NCBI GenBank assembly: GCA_964035545.1
Contig: OZ037766.1
Span: 14,931,222-14,995,221, forward strand
Origin: Bugula neritina
Lineage: Eukaryota; Bryozoa; Gymnolaemata; Cheilostomatida; Bugulidae
DNA length: 64,000 nt
Direction of reading: 5' to 3'
Shown here piece after piece: positions 52,206 to 63,742 of this stretch. Positions within the stretch are counted from its first letter, which is position 1; every line of letters begins with the position of its first letter. The translations under genes and the position numbers were made by a program. The notes under the pieces are model-generated. The model saw only the letters and a program-made list of their open reading frames with translations. It was not told the origin of the DNA and made no database searches.

Positions 52206-55200
52206 GTACCACTAGTACTACTCTACTACTACTACTACTAGTAGTAAACGGTAATAGTACTAGTACAGTAGTAGTAGTACTAGTAGTAGTAGAGTAATAC
52301 TAATAGTAATAGTAATACTAATAGTAATACTTATACTCGTTACTAATAGTAATAGTAATACTCATTACTAATACTAATAGTAATACTTATACTTATACTT
52401 ATAGTTATAGTATAAGTATAGCATTAACTATAACTATTAATATTACTGATAGTATTACTATTACTATAAGTTAAGTATAAGACTAAGTATTACTTAAACT
52501 TTGAGACGCGAGTTTAAGTTTTAATTATCAGTATGATACAGAATATATGCATGTTATTATTTAATTTATAACTGTACGTTGGTGCCTAATTAATATTTAT
52601 TATAATCATAATAAATTAATAATAATTATCATTATAATTTATAACTATAAGACAATAACACACCTTTAACTCTCAATTTTACTTTTAGCACGTAGTTAGT
52701 AGATTTTGGCTACTCGCTTCGTAATGAAAATACCTTAGAGTTAGACTTGCATTTAGTCTTACTAAGCCTAACTCTTAGACTTGAGACTCGAGTTAATCTA
52801 GCAGATTAGGAGTCCAGCTAAAGTGTATACTCATATTGATATATGTCAAGATGAATGTGAATGGGTTTCCATTGTTGTGTAGAATGAACTCTTTAAACTT
52901 TAGAATTGGTAGCCTCAGTCATGATTATAGGACTAAATATAGCTACTCAGTTTTACTTTAATTTGATAGTTCAATTAGCAAAAGACGGGATTCACTCAAC
53001 ATAGCTAAGTGAATGGACAACATCGGCATCTTGATTTTATTTTCTTCAACTGTTTCTAGAGCAACTCTTTCGCTCAGATTAGGTTCACCTTTTAGCTAAG
53101 TTAGTTTACACAATTATAGTAATACTACAGCTAATGGCTACGTTTAATGTTGCTGCTGAAATTGAGCTATTGTTGAGTCAATCAATGAGTGTTAGTATCA
53201 GTTTGAGTACTAGGCTAATGTGCATGCACCATCAGGATATTGAATTACTCCATCTCCCTCGTAAAACTGAACCTGAACTATTGCTTTGTTTTATTATAGT
53301 TTCAATGGTTAAATTTACTCATAATTTAGTTTTTAGAAATAATTTCACAGTTGCAGTTAATCTAGCAGTAACACAACAGTAATGACTATATGAATATTAA
53401 AAAAATATTTAGCAGGTGCAACTTAGGCAAAAGCTTTGAATATGTCAGGTAGTCTAAATCCATCTAATTTGTTTCCAGTCAGGATATTATGATATCCAAT
53501 AGAACAATCAATTGTAGACTCACAGTTTTATTCATTCTTATCACATTTCTTGAGTTCACTTTTAGTTCATCAAACAATGATATTCATTCTAATATTTTTA
53601 TGCTGCGCATTTGAAGCCCAAATAACCTTTGTACTACTCGGATATTTGGATGGTACTGTGAAACTCGTACTCATACTATAAGAGTCTGAGGTTAAAGTGT
53701 TGAATAGTTCAGTATTAGTATGTAGATAACTCACACTAATACTCACACTAATAATCATACTAATACTAATACTCACACTAATAGTCATACTACTCACACT
53801 AATAGCCATACTAATACTAATAGCCATACTAATACCCATACTAATACTCACACTGATAATCATACTACTCACACTAATAGTCATAATAATACTTGTTTTA
53901 AACTCTATTGAGCTGCACTTAAGAAATCATTGTCCTATATTTAGTAGCTGATGGTGATTAATAAATGCCATTTCAGTTAACTTCTTATTTCTACTGTTGT
54001 TGATTCTCATAGTGATACTAACCTACTGATTTGGATTTCAATCTCAGCTACTCATATTTACGTTAATGGTTATTGATTTCAAGTCAAATATCACAATGAC
54101 ACATTTTAAGACTGGCCTAGTTGCTACTGACTGGATGCAGTAATAGTCATACTGCAGAGTAATCTTTACTTTGGAGTTTGGTTCACTGTCTGTTTAATGG
54201 TATACATAGTTGCAAGGGGCAGTAAAGTTGAGTTTTCAAGAACATTAAACAGAAAGAGACTATGGCTAGTTGATACTTAGTAGTTAATCTAACTTCAGCT
54301 ACTTATCTGGTTATTTCACCACAAATAATCTCTTGTCTAAAACTGTTTATAAGATTTCGAAATGTAAAATTATGTAAATACTTGCTCAATGCTGTTGATC
54401 CATAGGAATAAATATACTTCATCATTGCCGTCTTATTAAAACTATTGGTAGACAGATTGCTAAGGGCTTGGTCATCTCCTGGTCAGTTGATTGCATATAA
54501 TATTATGATGTCTAGATTTAATTCACAATAATGATATATTGGTTGTGTTGCTAGGATCTATCTGACTACACCTTGCCTGGGCTAGACGAAGAAGAAGTTG
54601 ATGGTAATGATTTCCGCCCAAGGTCAGGTTCCGCAGGTATAAAATCACTAATAAAGTTCCGACATAGGAATAAATCCGGGGATATTAAAAATAATTTGGC
54701 ACACGGCACACCTCCCGAGGACCGAAAAGGCATCAAGGGTTTCTTAGACAATTTCAGACCTAGAAGCAAATCAGACGCAACAAGTTTACGACAAGCAGCT
54801 ATGATGAGAAAGAAGCACGCTAGTGGTGGGTCACAGGGGCCTATTGGTGCGTCACAGGGGCCGGATATACAGCATAGACTGACTGATACTCAACAGAGTA
54901 ACATGCTAGGGGGAGGTGACATGGAGCCCATACCTAGGGCTAGGTCCACTTCATTAGGTGCAAAAGATAGACTGAGAATGATAAAGAAAGACATAAGAGT
55001 AACGGGCCAGGCAGCAGTGGCCACTGACAGCACGACTATGATGGGCAAGTTGATATCTTCCAATGGTATCTCTCATCCCAATGGTGCTGGACTCCAGTAT
55101 AACTCCAGTGGATCTGAAAAGGTAAGCAGTTAGTTGCAGTTTCAATACTGTTAGCCAGCTCAGTGGTTATGCTGTGTGTGGCAGCAGCTAAAAATAGCAG

Positions 55201-58200
55201 CAATGAAAGTCAGCAATAATCACTATAAGTTTTATAATACAATGGGATTCCATAGATAAGAGGAAATGTCATCTGCAAGCAATCTCATTGGTTGGGTATA
55301 GGAACAGTCTGTAGGTAATAGCTAAAGCTTCATGTACACAGGCCGATTTTTCATGAAAATCGGCGATAAACTGTTAGCGATTTTTTAGGATTTTTAAAAA
55401 ATCGGCCGATTTTGCTTTTGGCCGATTTTGCTTTTGGCCGATTTTTGAAGCGATTTTCAGAATTGAACATGTTCAATTTATCGGCGATTTTCTGTTGAAC
55501 CAGCCAATCAAAAGTTGGCAGAAAATTATGACAGCGAGCGAAGTTAACACCATGCATGGTTTAAATACAACCAGAAAGTAATTAATACGTTGCTATTACT
55601 ACCATACATCATTTATGAAATACAATTAATTAAAATAACTATCAATAGCAGCAGTAATAATGACATGGTTCGAACCCCAGTACAGGCCATTGGTGATGTT
55701 AGTAAGAGCATCCAGTCCTAATTGCTCCTGTGCCTCATCTGAATAAGTCCTTAGCCTTAGCCCATTTAACAAAAACCCTTTCCATCAGGGGCTTCTCACA
55801 GGGATGGTGACTATAAACCTCCGTGAGTTTTTATATGCAGTATTTGAGCTCCATTCTAACATACTTCAATTGAGAAATGCCCCCTAAACGCAACATTTAT
55901 TCAGGGTTTAGACTTTAGGTAAACCTTTTGCTATCTGCAGTAAACTGTGGCTGCTAGTGCTTGTTGCAGCTCTGTGCATTTTGTCAAATTCTAAGGACTG
56001 TAATTTACTTCTTCACTAAAGACACGACCGCATGTAACAATTGACAGATCAGTGTTCTATTATAATATTATCCAATTGATTAATAGTTGAACTACGTGCC
56101 CTAGTGCACACTGTGCAGTCTACATGAGTAGATCACGTAGCACAGTAGCAGATATCACCAGCTTGTCTCGTCTAGTCAGTCTACTGTCTCAGTTAAACTA
56201 CTAGTCAACTATGCACCGCTGCTCAGTTCATTACCAACTGATGTTCTCTATTATAGTAGTAATTATTGTTAGACATGTCTAGGCTAGCTAATCAGTCACC
56301 ATTACCACAGCTGTACATATAGTTCCATGTGTTGTAGGCCAACAGCTCTACTGGTAGCTTCGACCAACAAGGCCATAGATACACTGGCCAGGCTCTGATT
56401 TGGACTGATGAAGATAAACAGTTGGTAAGTCACTTCATTCTAGTTATCTCTTCCATTTCACCGCTCTATAACTCAGGAGTTCATCTTCTTGTAACATATG
56501 TTCATCCAGAGCACAGCTCTTTACAAACTGCTGAGACATGATCATAACGCTCACTGCAAAGTGATAAGTAACAGCAGTAATTGCAATGTTATTTTCAATG
56601 AACATTTTGGTTGTTTCACCTCAGCTTTGGTGGAAATATTACTAACTATTGACCCATATACAAAGTCTAATATATGCTGGCATTGTCTGCACAAGTAGAA
56701 ACACCTCTCACAGTTAATTTGTTTCACAATGCTACAGCCCTGTGAAGTGTGAGTTGCATTTGCAAGTTAAATTTCTTCGTAAAGAAAACTTCAAAACCTC
56801 CCCTAAAACTGGTGCTAGTGACAACAGAAGAGTAAACATGTTATTGACAGATGTGATTATTCCTATGTGTTATGCATTCCATTATATATGCTCATTTTAT
56901 TGATGAATCAACTCAGCGGCCTACAAGTTGTATAGGCAACTCATTAACAGTGTAATGTTGATTGCTTTCATATTTTGCTGTAAACCTGATAGGTAACGGT
57001 AGTAAGTAGCTGAATAGGTTTTGACTTGTAATTTTACAAAGTTTAGTAAAGGTAACTTACACTGCAGGTTGTTGCTGCTTATTTAATTACTGACTTCAAA
57101 CTTAGCAAATTAATTTTAATTCCATAATCTGCTGCCCATGTTAGTGTATGCTGCCAATTTAAGTTCCTATCAAACCCAATACTAGCTAAATTATAAGAAA
57201 TTTATTTTATAAAAAGTATGTTATCAAAAACATTATAAAGCATTTTGGGCTAAGGAAACCAGTCCATTTTAATTGTGGTTCATCTTGCATATTCAGCAAC
57301 ATCTGGCTTAGCAGGTGTTTTTAAGTTGTTTACTCTAATTGACTGATCAGTTAGGTACTACAAATATTTGCCTGAAAAAATGCTTTCTCTACAAGGCTTA
57401 CTGTAAATGCAAGTGTCTAGTGAAAATGTTTTCTCAGATTATTTTGAACATATGATAAGTTCATCTAACCTGAGTTCTGATTTTGTGCTAGCTAATCTCT
57501 ACTTCCTAGTGTGAACTGACATTGAAAGTGTTGGTAGACTGTGGAGTGTATGAGTTGTATGAGGTAGGTGAAGGTCATGTCACCATGCCAAGTATTAAGT
57601 CAGGCTAATAATAGATCTTTCAAATTGTTTTCAGGATGGAGCTGTTGGGGCAGACTTAGACAAGCTTCAGATTGAAGATATTGGTGAGTTCTGACTCAGC
57701 AGTCGATTGTTGCTTATTTTTGATGTTATTTCATTTAATTATCAATATACTATCATTTATTATTATAGATAGAATTTTAATAAAATACTGGAACTGAAAA
57801 AATATCTTGCTAAAATGCAATTTCGGGTAAATCAAACAATTATCAATTTTTTTAATGAAATACGTCTAGTTTTAAATTTTTTCATTAAATGTTGCTAGAT
57901 TTAACATTTTAGCTAAATTAATATTTTAAAAAATGGCTTTAATGGGCGGAGATACGGTTCACTGGATAGCTGAAAAGTTTTAAAAGATAATTTTTGAAAT
58001 ACTTCACTAAATTTTGGAAAGCTGAAATGCTTAAATTTTTAAGTATTTCTATGCTTAGAAAAGTGCTATAGCTTCATAACTTTAAAGTATGGAACTGTGG
58101 CGAATGTTGGTTCTATAACATACAATCTATTTATATATTGTAGAGGAGAATGACCCACATGTTTTCAACAAATTTATGAGAGCTCACAAGTGCTACGATA

Positions 58201-61200
58201 TCATACCAAACAGTTCCAAACTTATTGTCTTTGACACATCACTAAGTGTAAGTATTCAACACATGGATGTAGGTGTTAAATGCTGAAGATTTTCTGATAG
58301 TTACTTTGATAAAAGTTTATCTATAAATAGTGATTTTTAACAATTACTGATTCGCACATGTGGTATTATAACCAAGGTACTCCGTGGCTAACAAGCCACA
58401 TCAGGCATTAGCTTTAGGAGTTGTTTTATTATGTAAATTTGAGTAAGCAGCTTCATCTATCCAATAAACACAAGAAAAGATAACTCTAAAGTTCTATGTC
58501 ATGAAGTAATCGATAATGCTATAGCTCTAACTTCAATTAACTTTTGTTCTTTTAGTTGGGTATGAGAGTTACATAATGTGAATATTCATTTGGAGGAAAA
58601 TTTTATGGTATTTTTATGTTATCAGAAGTTTCTGATGCACTTTTGGGATTATGTATAGTCATTACATACATATACAAACTATTGATGTTATGGTAGTTAT
58701 TTAGTTATTATTATACTTTGTATATTATATATAACATTGTTAGATATAGTTGTTATGTTTTGCACTTTTCCTTATAGGTGAAAAAAGCTTTTTATGCCCT
58801 CGTCTACAACTGTGTACGATCTGCTCCATTGTGGGACAACAAGGCTCAGCAGTTTGTGGGAATGCTTACCATAACAGACTTTATTTTGATTCTTCACAAA
58901 TACTACAAGTCCCCAGAGGTTAGTCTATCCAACTGCAGCCTGTACTCTGTACTGTAATTATGTGCTTCATCCCAAAAGAAGTTAATCAAAAACAAGTTTG
59001 TAGCCGCAGTAGTAGTACTATGTTGAGTGAGAATATTAATGGACGAACTTCTTTTAGAACCACTTACTGCATAGTCATGGCTGGCATCACTTTATGCAGG
59101 AGGAAAGGGTAGAAAACTCACAATAGTTTTATTGACCAATTAAATATTATACTATGTAGTTTTGATTGTGTGTTTTGGTCAACGTTTAGTAAATGATTTA
59201 TTACTAACCATTCTTGTTTTCATACAGCTGGGTCAACTCCACCTCTCATATAAAGCAAGTATACTTTAATGTCACGCAATGTTCTGCATGTTTCACCTTT
59301 CAAAGCTTTTAGCCTCCACATTAACTTGAGTTGAAGTCTTCAAAGACTACGGACTTTCAACCAACAGCTTAATGCTATCCATGCCTAAAATTTGTGTATA
59401 TGTTTTGAGTTGTAAACTTGCACCAGAGCCTCTTATCTGCGTGCTTCGGACCAGCTGCTTACACCTTGTGAAAGCCATGCTGATTTGGTGCTTTTGGTCT
59501 AATTCCTGTTTAAAAACAATTCAACCTGTTGACAGATGCTTCAAGTTAATTTTGTTGCCACGTTTGATTTGAGAGTTGAAAATATTACTGGCTTTATGCT
59601 ATTAAATCATGTTACCTAAAAATGTTTTTTTTTTCTATTTTAACAAATGATGTTTGTTAAAAATTTACTATATTATGCACTTTTGCATTCTGAAATGTTT
59701 TTAGTTATTATTTTCTCCACCCATTATGTTGCAAAGTGACTAGACTACTTTGTTAAACAGGCCAATTGCTATGAACAATCATTTGCGGTGAGTCAGCGAG
59801 CAGTGACTGATTTTGTTGTGGCTTTAATATGCCTGTTTTTCGCTAGTCGATGTGCCAATATTTCTCTCAGATGCTTTCTGCTCTGTAATTATATTGGCGC
59901 CAGAGTTATCTTCCCACAGATTGTTGATTTTTTCTAGAAAAGTCTTATTCTTAGAAATTTGCATTCATAACATATCTTTGATACTTCTCTGCTGGTGGAA
60001 CACACTGGAAATAATACATATATGTAACTGGCTTTGCTACTCAAATAGCAGGCTGCTAGTGTTCTACTAGTAGTCTACTGATTATTAGCAGACTATTAGC
60101 ACTTTTATAGCAGTTTACTAGCACTCTAATAGCAGTTTACTAGCACTTCAATAGCAGTCATCTAGTCCTTTAATAGCAGTTTACTAGCACTTCCAAAGGA
60201 GACTAATAGCATCTCACTAGCAGGTCTCATCATCTAGTTATTATCTCTACTTGATATTTCTTCTGTTGTGTGACAATTGAACTTTCCAAAGCTGCAAACC
60301 TTTTGGTTTTTGCTATCTAATTCTAGTGAAACACCAAATTTTACCCTTTTAATTACAACCTTTCTGTTCATTATGAAAGATCGATGGTTCAATGGTTTTA
60401 ACTGCTGATTAGCGTTGACAAACTTTAAATTAAATCAGCAAAAGCTTTCTTATTTTCTGCACCCGTTGATATGTGAAAAAGCTGCTGGTTTATTTTTAAA
60501 AAGTAATAATTTACAGAAAACTCACATCATTTAATGCTCTCCCTATTCTCCATTTATCACCCTGAAATATGTCCGTCTGTCTATTCTATCCAGGAAAAGA
60601 TGCAAGAGCTGGAGGAGCACATGATTAGCTCGTGGAGAAAGGAGTTATCTTCTCACTACAAATCGTTTATTAGCATATCACCTGAAGATAGTGTGCGTGC
60701 AGCTGTGCGAAAGCTTAGCAAACACAAGGTGCACAGGCTGCCAGTTGTTGACCCTCTCTCCGGCAATGCTGTCTACATTATGACACATAAACGCATCCTC
60801 AAATTTGTCCACATATTTGTAAGTTGTAACTCTAAGTTCTTGTCTAGTAATCAAATTGAAGTCTAACTTGTAACTCTGTAAATTTGCTAGGATGAATTAC
60901 CGCACCATGTAGGACTAGCATTGGCTGACCGATAGTATTTACTGTATTGTATGACTAGCCAGGACAGCTGGATATGTACTTTAGAAGTTGTCTTCTCATC
61001 GGGATTATGTTTTCTGAAAACTTTTCATCTGTTCACATGAGAATATTTTTAGTTTAGTATTTTTTTTACTTGAAGTAAAACAAGACAGACATTAACACTG
61101 TTTTTAAACTCAAGCTGACACCTGCAGATTTCTGCTTAAATCTTTCGGATCAAATAGTTCTGTTGATGTGATTTCAGATGAAGAATATTCCAAAGCCATC

Positions 61201-62438
61201 CTATGTTAACGATTCCATTCAATCACTGAATATTGGAACCTACGGCAGTATGCACAGTGTGAGTAGTAGCATAATACTGTATGTTACTGCATCAAATGCT
61301 ATTAGATTTTCTAATTTATTTATTGAATACAATAAGTATGCTAATTCCTGTAATATGCCCAACTTTCTCCATTATATTAAATGTTTTGTTTGTACATCTG
61401 CTTGTGATGGCATCTGTAGGTCTCGCTGGAAAGCAAAGTTATCGATGCTTTTGACATTTTTGTCAAGAGTCGAGTATCAGCTCTTCCTGTTGTCAACTCG
61501 GAGAATAAAGTTGTGAATATCTATGCAAGATTTGATGTCATCGTAAGTATTAGTCTGTGTCTCTCTATTATGGATGCTGTACTGTTTGATATGTGTCGTT
61601 AGCCACATCTCTGTATTGATGACCCGATTCTCTTTAAATTTTACAGCACTTGGCTGCCAACAAATCTTACAACAACTTAGATGTGTCCATAGAGGAAGCA
61701 TTGAAGTTCAGACCAACCGTAAGTAAATCATACTAATAAATAGGACAGCTATGTCATGCTTTTTATATTTATTTTTATGTTTCGTTTTTGTATTCTCATT
61801 AAACAAATGTGAAGCATTTTATGCTTGAATTTTGTACATGTGACTGTTGTCAAACTGATGTGTTTCTGCTTCAACTCGCAGTGACAATCTCCTACGTCTG
61901 TCTTTATGTCTGGTTATACCCGCTGGGGAGGAAAGAGCCTCTCATCGTGACAACTCATTGTATTCATATATTTTACAGAAAACTGAACACGTGATCACTT
62001 GCTACCCGACCGACTCGCTGGGAAAGGTTATCGAAAAGATAGTCAAGGCAGGGGTATGTAGTGTAATGTCTTATTGAATACATGATCTCCGTTACATGTA
62101 TTGTCTTAGCAAATAACTGTAATGTTGAAGTGCAAAAGCAGCAAATCTAAATTGCAGATAAAGCTAGTATGTATTGCAGCTCACTGACTGTTTCATATCC
62201 CTCAATGTTATCACTAGTGCACATGGCAATGTTACCAACACTGTAGGTACACAGACTAGTGGTGACTAATACTGAGAACGAGCTGATGGGAGTTGTCTCA
62301 CTAAGTGACATTCTTACTTTCTTGCTACAAGAAGACTCGGTCATGAGCAGTATGATGGAGGTCACTACCTGCAGCTCTGCTCTGACAGCCCCCGAGAAGA
62401 TGGCGATGTCACAGGCCACTATTGAAGCCACAGGGTAG
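30023..62438 (+). CDS. PRKAG: AMP-activated protein kinase gamma subunit, complete (longest model)
   Basis: This is the regulatory subunit of AMPK, binding AMP/ADP/ATP in two CBS-pair (Bateman) modules to signal energy status to the kinase. Coding exons: 30023-30286, 54555-55121, 56338-56424, 57635-57683, 58144-58247, 58778-58918, 60594-60818, 61178-61258, 61420-61542, 61647-61718, 61979-62053, 62247-62438. All are GT-AG and in phase, 659 aa. The N-terminal 320 residues are Ser/Arg-rich extension, as in PRKAG2/PRKAG3. CBS1 starts near 340 with R371 (VRSAPLW) and D391 (TITDF). CBS2 has HRLP (451-454) and THKRIL (468-473). CBS3 has RVSALPVV (524-531) and D545. CBS4 has HRLVV (598-602) and SLSD (614-617). 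These are the nucleotide-contact motifs of the family and none is missing. The C terminus runs about 35 residues past CBS4, longer than in the vertebrate subunits. Which vertebrate paralogue it best matches cannot be decided by eye. AATAAA is at 62631-62636. Confidence 0.96.
30976..31020. mobile_element. Possible decayed hAT terminal fragment
   Basis: The stretch CAGTCGTTTTTAGAG followed by CCCCTGTGAGAACCCCTG resembles the CAG-start, GTGAGAACCCCTG-type termini of common hAT elements. No opposite end or target duplication was found, so this is only a resemblance from memory of the family. Confidence 0.3.
33196..33209. repeat. Homopolymer C run
   Basis: About fourteen consecutive C bases lie in the AMPK gamma intron, an unusual base composition for this AT-rich region. 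Its length is probably variable and may include assembly error. Confidence 0.85.
36294..36637. mobile_element. Second hAT MITE copy (344 bp), opposite orientation
   Basis: This segment is the reverse complement of the 8435-8755 family member. It begins TAGGGGTGTCCAAC (first base mutated from CAGGGG) and ends GTTGGACAGCCCTG. Shared internal blocks include GGGCCACATTGTAAACTT, CACAGCATCAG, AATTAAGTCCCAATT and GGCTGCATG. It carries extra sequence near its right end (about 36560-36610). The flanking 8-mers no longer match cleanly (TTCTGAAG versus TAATCTAA), so it is the older or rearranged copy. Confidence 0.85.
37695..37718 (+). CDS. PRKAG: Candidate AMPK gamma alternative first exon 1b (8 codons)
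   Basis: The ATG opens an 8-codon peptide MSRYHYYR that runs directly into a strong donor (ACAGG|GTAAGTTT) in phase 0, the phase needed by the exon at 54555. This fits a short alternative N terminus of the kind used by AMPK gamma genes. The evidence is only an ATG, donor and phase, and a chance match is possible. Confidence 0.4.
38016..38069 (+). CDS. PRKAG: Candidate AMPK gamma alternative first exon 1c (18 codons)
   Basis: A good initiation context (gaaaATGGCC) starts [18 protein letters not shown], ending at donor ACAAGA|GTGAGC in phase 0. It lies 300 bp after exon 1b, whose peptide begins similarly (MSRY versus MARY), which suggests a duplicated first exon. The basic RRSS stretch is in keeping with the Ser/Arg-rich N-terminal region. 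It would splice to 54555. Confidence 0.5.
39521..39578. repeat. (TA)n tract
   Basis: About 58 bp of perfect TA dinucleotide lie in the large AMPK gamma intron. Confidence 0.95.
39705..39779. repeat. 15-bp tandem repeat, 5 units
   Basis: Five 15-bp units of TTGCTGTGCAGATGG alternate with the variant TTGCCAGGCAGATGG/TTGCTAGGCAGATAG. The alternation suggests a 30-bp higher-order unit. The array is intronic. Confidence 0.9.
44720..44899 (+). CDS. PRKAG: AMPK gamma alternative first exon 1d (60 codons)
   Basis: The ATG starts a 60-codon Pro/Arg/Lys-rich peptide ([18 protein letters not shown] at the start, [10 protein letters not shown] at 42-51) that ends GGAGATCCA|GTAAGT in phase 0, as required by the exon at 54555. 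An in-frame TGA lies 18 bases upstream (aacTTGAAG context) with no acceptor between, so this is a first exon rather than an internal one. Joined to the common exons it gives a 631-aa subunit. The Lys/Arg cluster could be a nuclear or membrane-contact signal (inference). Confidence 0.72.
44900..51600. other. AMPK gamma intron 1, right part
   Basis: This is AT-rich DNA without recognised exons. A 111-codon minus-strand frame at 48805-49140 lacks splice or start support. No transposon or RNA gene was recognised. Confidence 0.35.
51640..52460. repeat. Mixed-orientation hexamer/triplet microsatellite cluster 2
   Basis: Hexamers of AATAGT/ACTAAT type in both senses (51640-51840 and 52280-52460) flank a (ACT/ACC)n triplet array at 52019-52206 and a TACTAC...GTAGTA inverted segment at 52208-52290. 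At 51850-51905 there is a small inverted ATATCA/TGATAT array. The Thr-rich and Leu/Pro-rich frames across it are artefacts of the triplet array. Unit composition matches the 9-13 kb cluster. Confidence 0.85.
52019..52206. repeat. (ACT)n/(ACC)n trinucleotide array
   Basis: About 188 bp of pure trinucleotide repeat. ACT units at each end surround a centre of alternating ACC-ACT and pure ACC units, so the array has an internal block structure. Confidence 0.95.
53700..53890. repeat. ACTAATACTCATACT-type hexamer repeat
   Basis: Runs of ACTAAT, ACTCAC and AGCCAT hexamers stay in one sense for about 190 bp, unlike the mixed-sense clusters. The minus-strand Ser/Ile/Met frame (53570-53884) is a translation of the repeat. 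Confidence 0.8.
54555..55121 (+). CDS. PRKAG: AMPK gamma common N-terminal extension exon (189 codons)
   Basis: This is the first exon shared by all candidate isoforms, phase 0 at both ends (ctag|GAT ... GAAAAG|GTAAGC). Two FRPRS motifs occur (FRPRSGSA at 108-115 and FRPRSKSD at 155-162 of the 659-aa model), plus RARSTSLG (216-223) and a short direct repeat GASQGP/GGSQGP. Repeated Arg-x-x-Ser patterns suggest phosphorylation and 14-3-3-type regulation (inference). It corresponds in position to the long N-terminal region of vertebrate PRKAG2. Confidence 0.9.
55325..55520. repeat. GGCCGATTTT-rich interspersed repeat
   Basis: The core decamer GGCCGATTTT and its inverse AAAATCGGC recur at 55341, 55363, 55400, 55420 and 55436, with a near-perfect palindrome AATTGAACATGTTCAATT at about 55463. 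The mix of direct and inverted copies suggests a small MITE or a fragment of one. The 68-codon minus-strand frame over it is not supported as a gene. Confidence 0.55.
55660..55840 (+). mobile_element. SINE-like copy, plus orientation
   Basis: A consensus polymerase III B box GGTTCGAACCCC starts at 55667, followed by GGCCATTGGTGATGTT, GAGCATCCAGTC, AAGTCCTTAGCC, CCCTTTCCATCAGGGG and CTATAAACCTCCGTG. These blocks are collinear with the minus-strand copy at 13305-13480. No A box was found upstream, so this copy seems truncated at its 5' end. It lies in an AMPK gamma intron. Confidence 0.72.
60043..60222. repeat. 22-bp tandem repeat in an AMPK gamma intron
   Basis: There are about eight degenerate units of AGCACTTTAATAGCAGTTTACT, the best at 60098-60190. 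The array is intronic, before the CBS2 exon. No function is seen. Confidence 0.8.
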
Positions 62439-62630
62439 ATGCGGCTTGGCTGATACTCCTAGTTGAGCTACACTTACATTACGTCTCTTTATTGGACATG
62501 TTTGTGTTAACTAACTTATTTTTTTATTCTACTTCAAAAAATTTCTTTATATAAATTTTGCTTGTTTTCTTAACTTGTTCCCACATTCATTTCTATATCA
62601 ACTACACTAATGGCATATTTATTAATGTAG

Positions 62631-62636
62631 AATAAA
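62631..62636 (+). terminator. AMPK gamma polyadenylation signal
   Basis: AATAAA lies 193 bases after the stop codon, followed by a T-rich stretch. It is the likely end of the transcript. Confidence 0.7.
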
Positions 62637-62639
62637 TTA

Positions 62640-63740
62640 AATTTTTGTGGTATCTATGTAAATCATTTAATTTTTACAATTTGTATTTTATGGAATTCAT
62701 TACACTATGTGTCACATTGTTGCTTTTGTAAATCAGAACTTTTGTGTGTTGTACTCTTGCATGTAACAAAATTCAAGTAAGATCTATCCAAATAGATCGA
62801 TGGGACACTTTTCTTTAATAAAGTTCGTTGAATATTGATTACAACATCATTGCAAAAATGTACCTTGGTTCTCAAACACTTAGAAATCTCACTTGCTTCA
62901 TATATAGCTTTAGGAGGCGTCAAGTATTGGTACAACATTTATTACATTCACAGAATGGTCATAGAATTTTTAAATATTTTGTTGAAATTTGTTGCAATTA
63001 GATGGTCAAACATAAATATCTGCTTTCCTATTTTTTTTTCCATTGGTAATCTGTGGAGCACATGAAAAATTTCCAAAAACAGATGTGTCAGAGAAAGCAT
63101 CGGAGCAATTAAGCCAAAAAAAGTTAGCAAAAAGACTTGGGTTGTCTACACTTGTTGTAGTTTTGATATCTATTTCACAATTCTTTGCTGCATATAAACA
63201 ATAAACAAATAAACTTATTTACCTGAAATTAACAAAATATATTTGAGCTTCGAAGTCGAAGGTATTCGTTATTCCAGCATATTTATTGTCTATATAAAAA
63301 ACTTTTACCATGCAGCTACTTTATACTGGTAGACATTATTATATAAGCACTGTAACCTCTTAAATGTATTTAATGTATTTTAACATGAAGTTATTACATT
63401 TGAAGAATAAATATGTGCCATTATGAAATCAAATAAATAGAGTTAAAACTATAGAAAAATATAGATATATGCATAATTTCAAATTAAAAATTCTAATAAA
63501 ATGAAATTGGTGCTGTGACCAAACTTTTTAGTTTTAATTACTTGTTTCAATTCCTTTAGCAAAAATTTTAGTTTTTCTCAAATTAGAACAGTTCACAATC
63601 AGACTTTGCAATAAAAGTTTTTATCTTAGCTTGATTTGCAATTAAGCTCCAAAATACCAATAAATTTTCATGTAGGTAAGAAAGTGTACACTTCACATAA
63701 ATTTCCTTTCCATATTTTATGATGTCGACTGTCATGTATA
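62640..63740. other. Intergenic DNA between convergent genes
   Basis: No gene was recognised. TTTATT at about 63282-63287 would read AATAAA on the minus strand and may serve the gene at the right edge. Confidence 0.35.
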
Positions 63741-63742
63741 TT

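Noticed and set aside
51870-52241. Poly-Thr ORF and overlapping Leu/Pro ORF
   Set aside because: They are read-through of the ACT/ACC triplet array, with no splice or start support.
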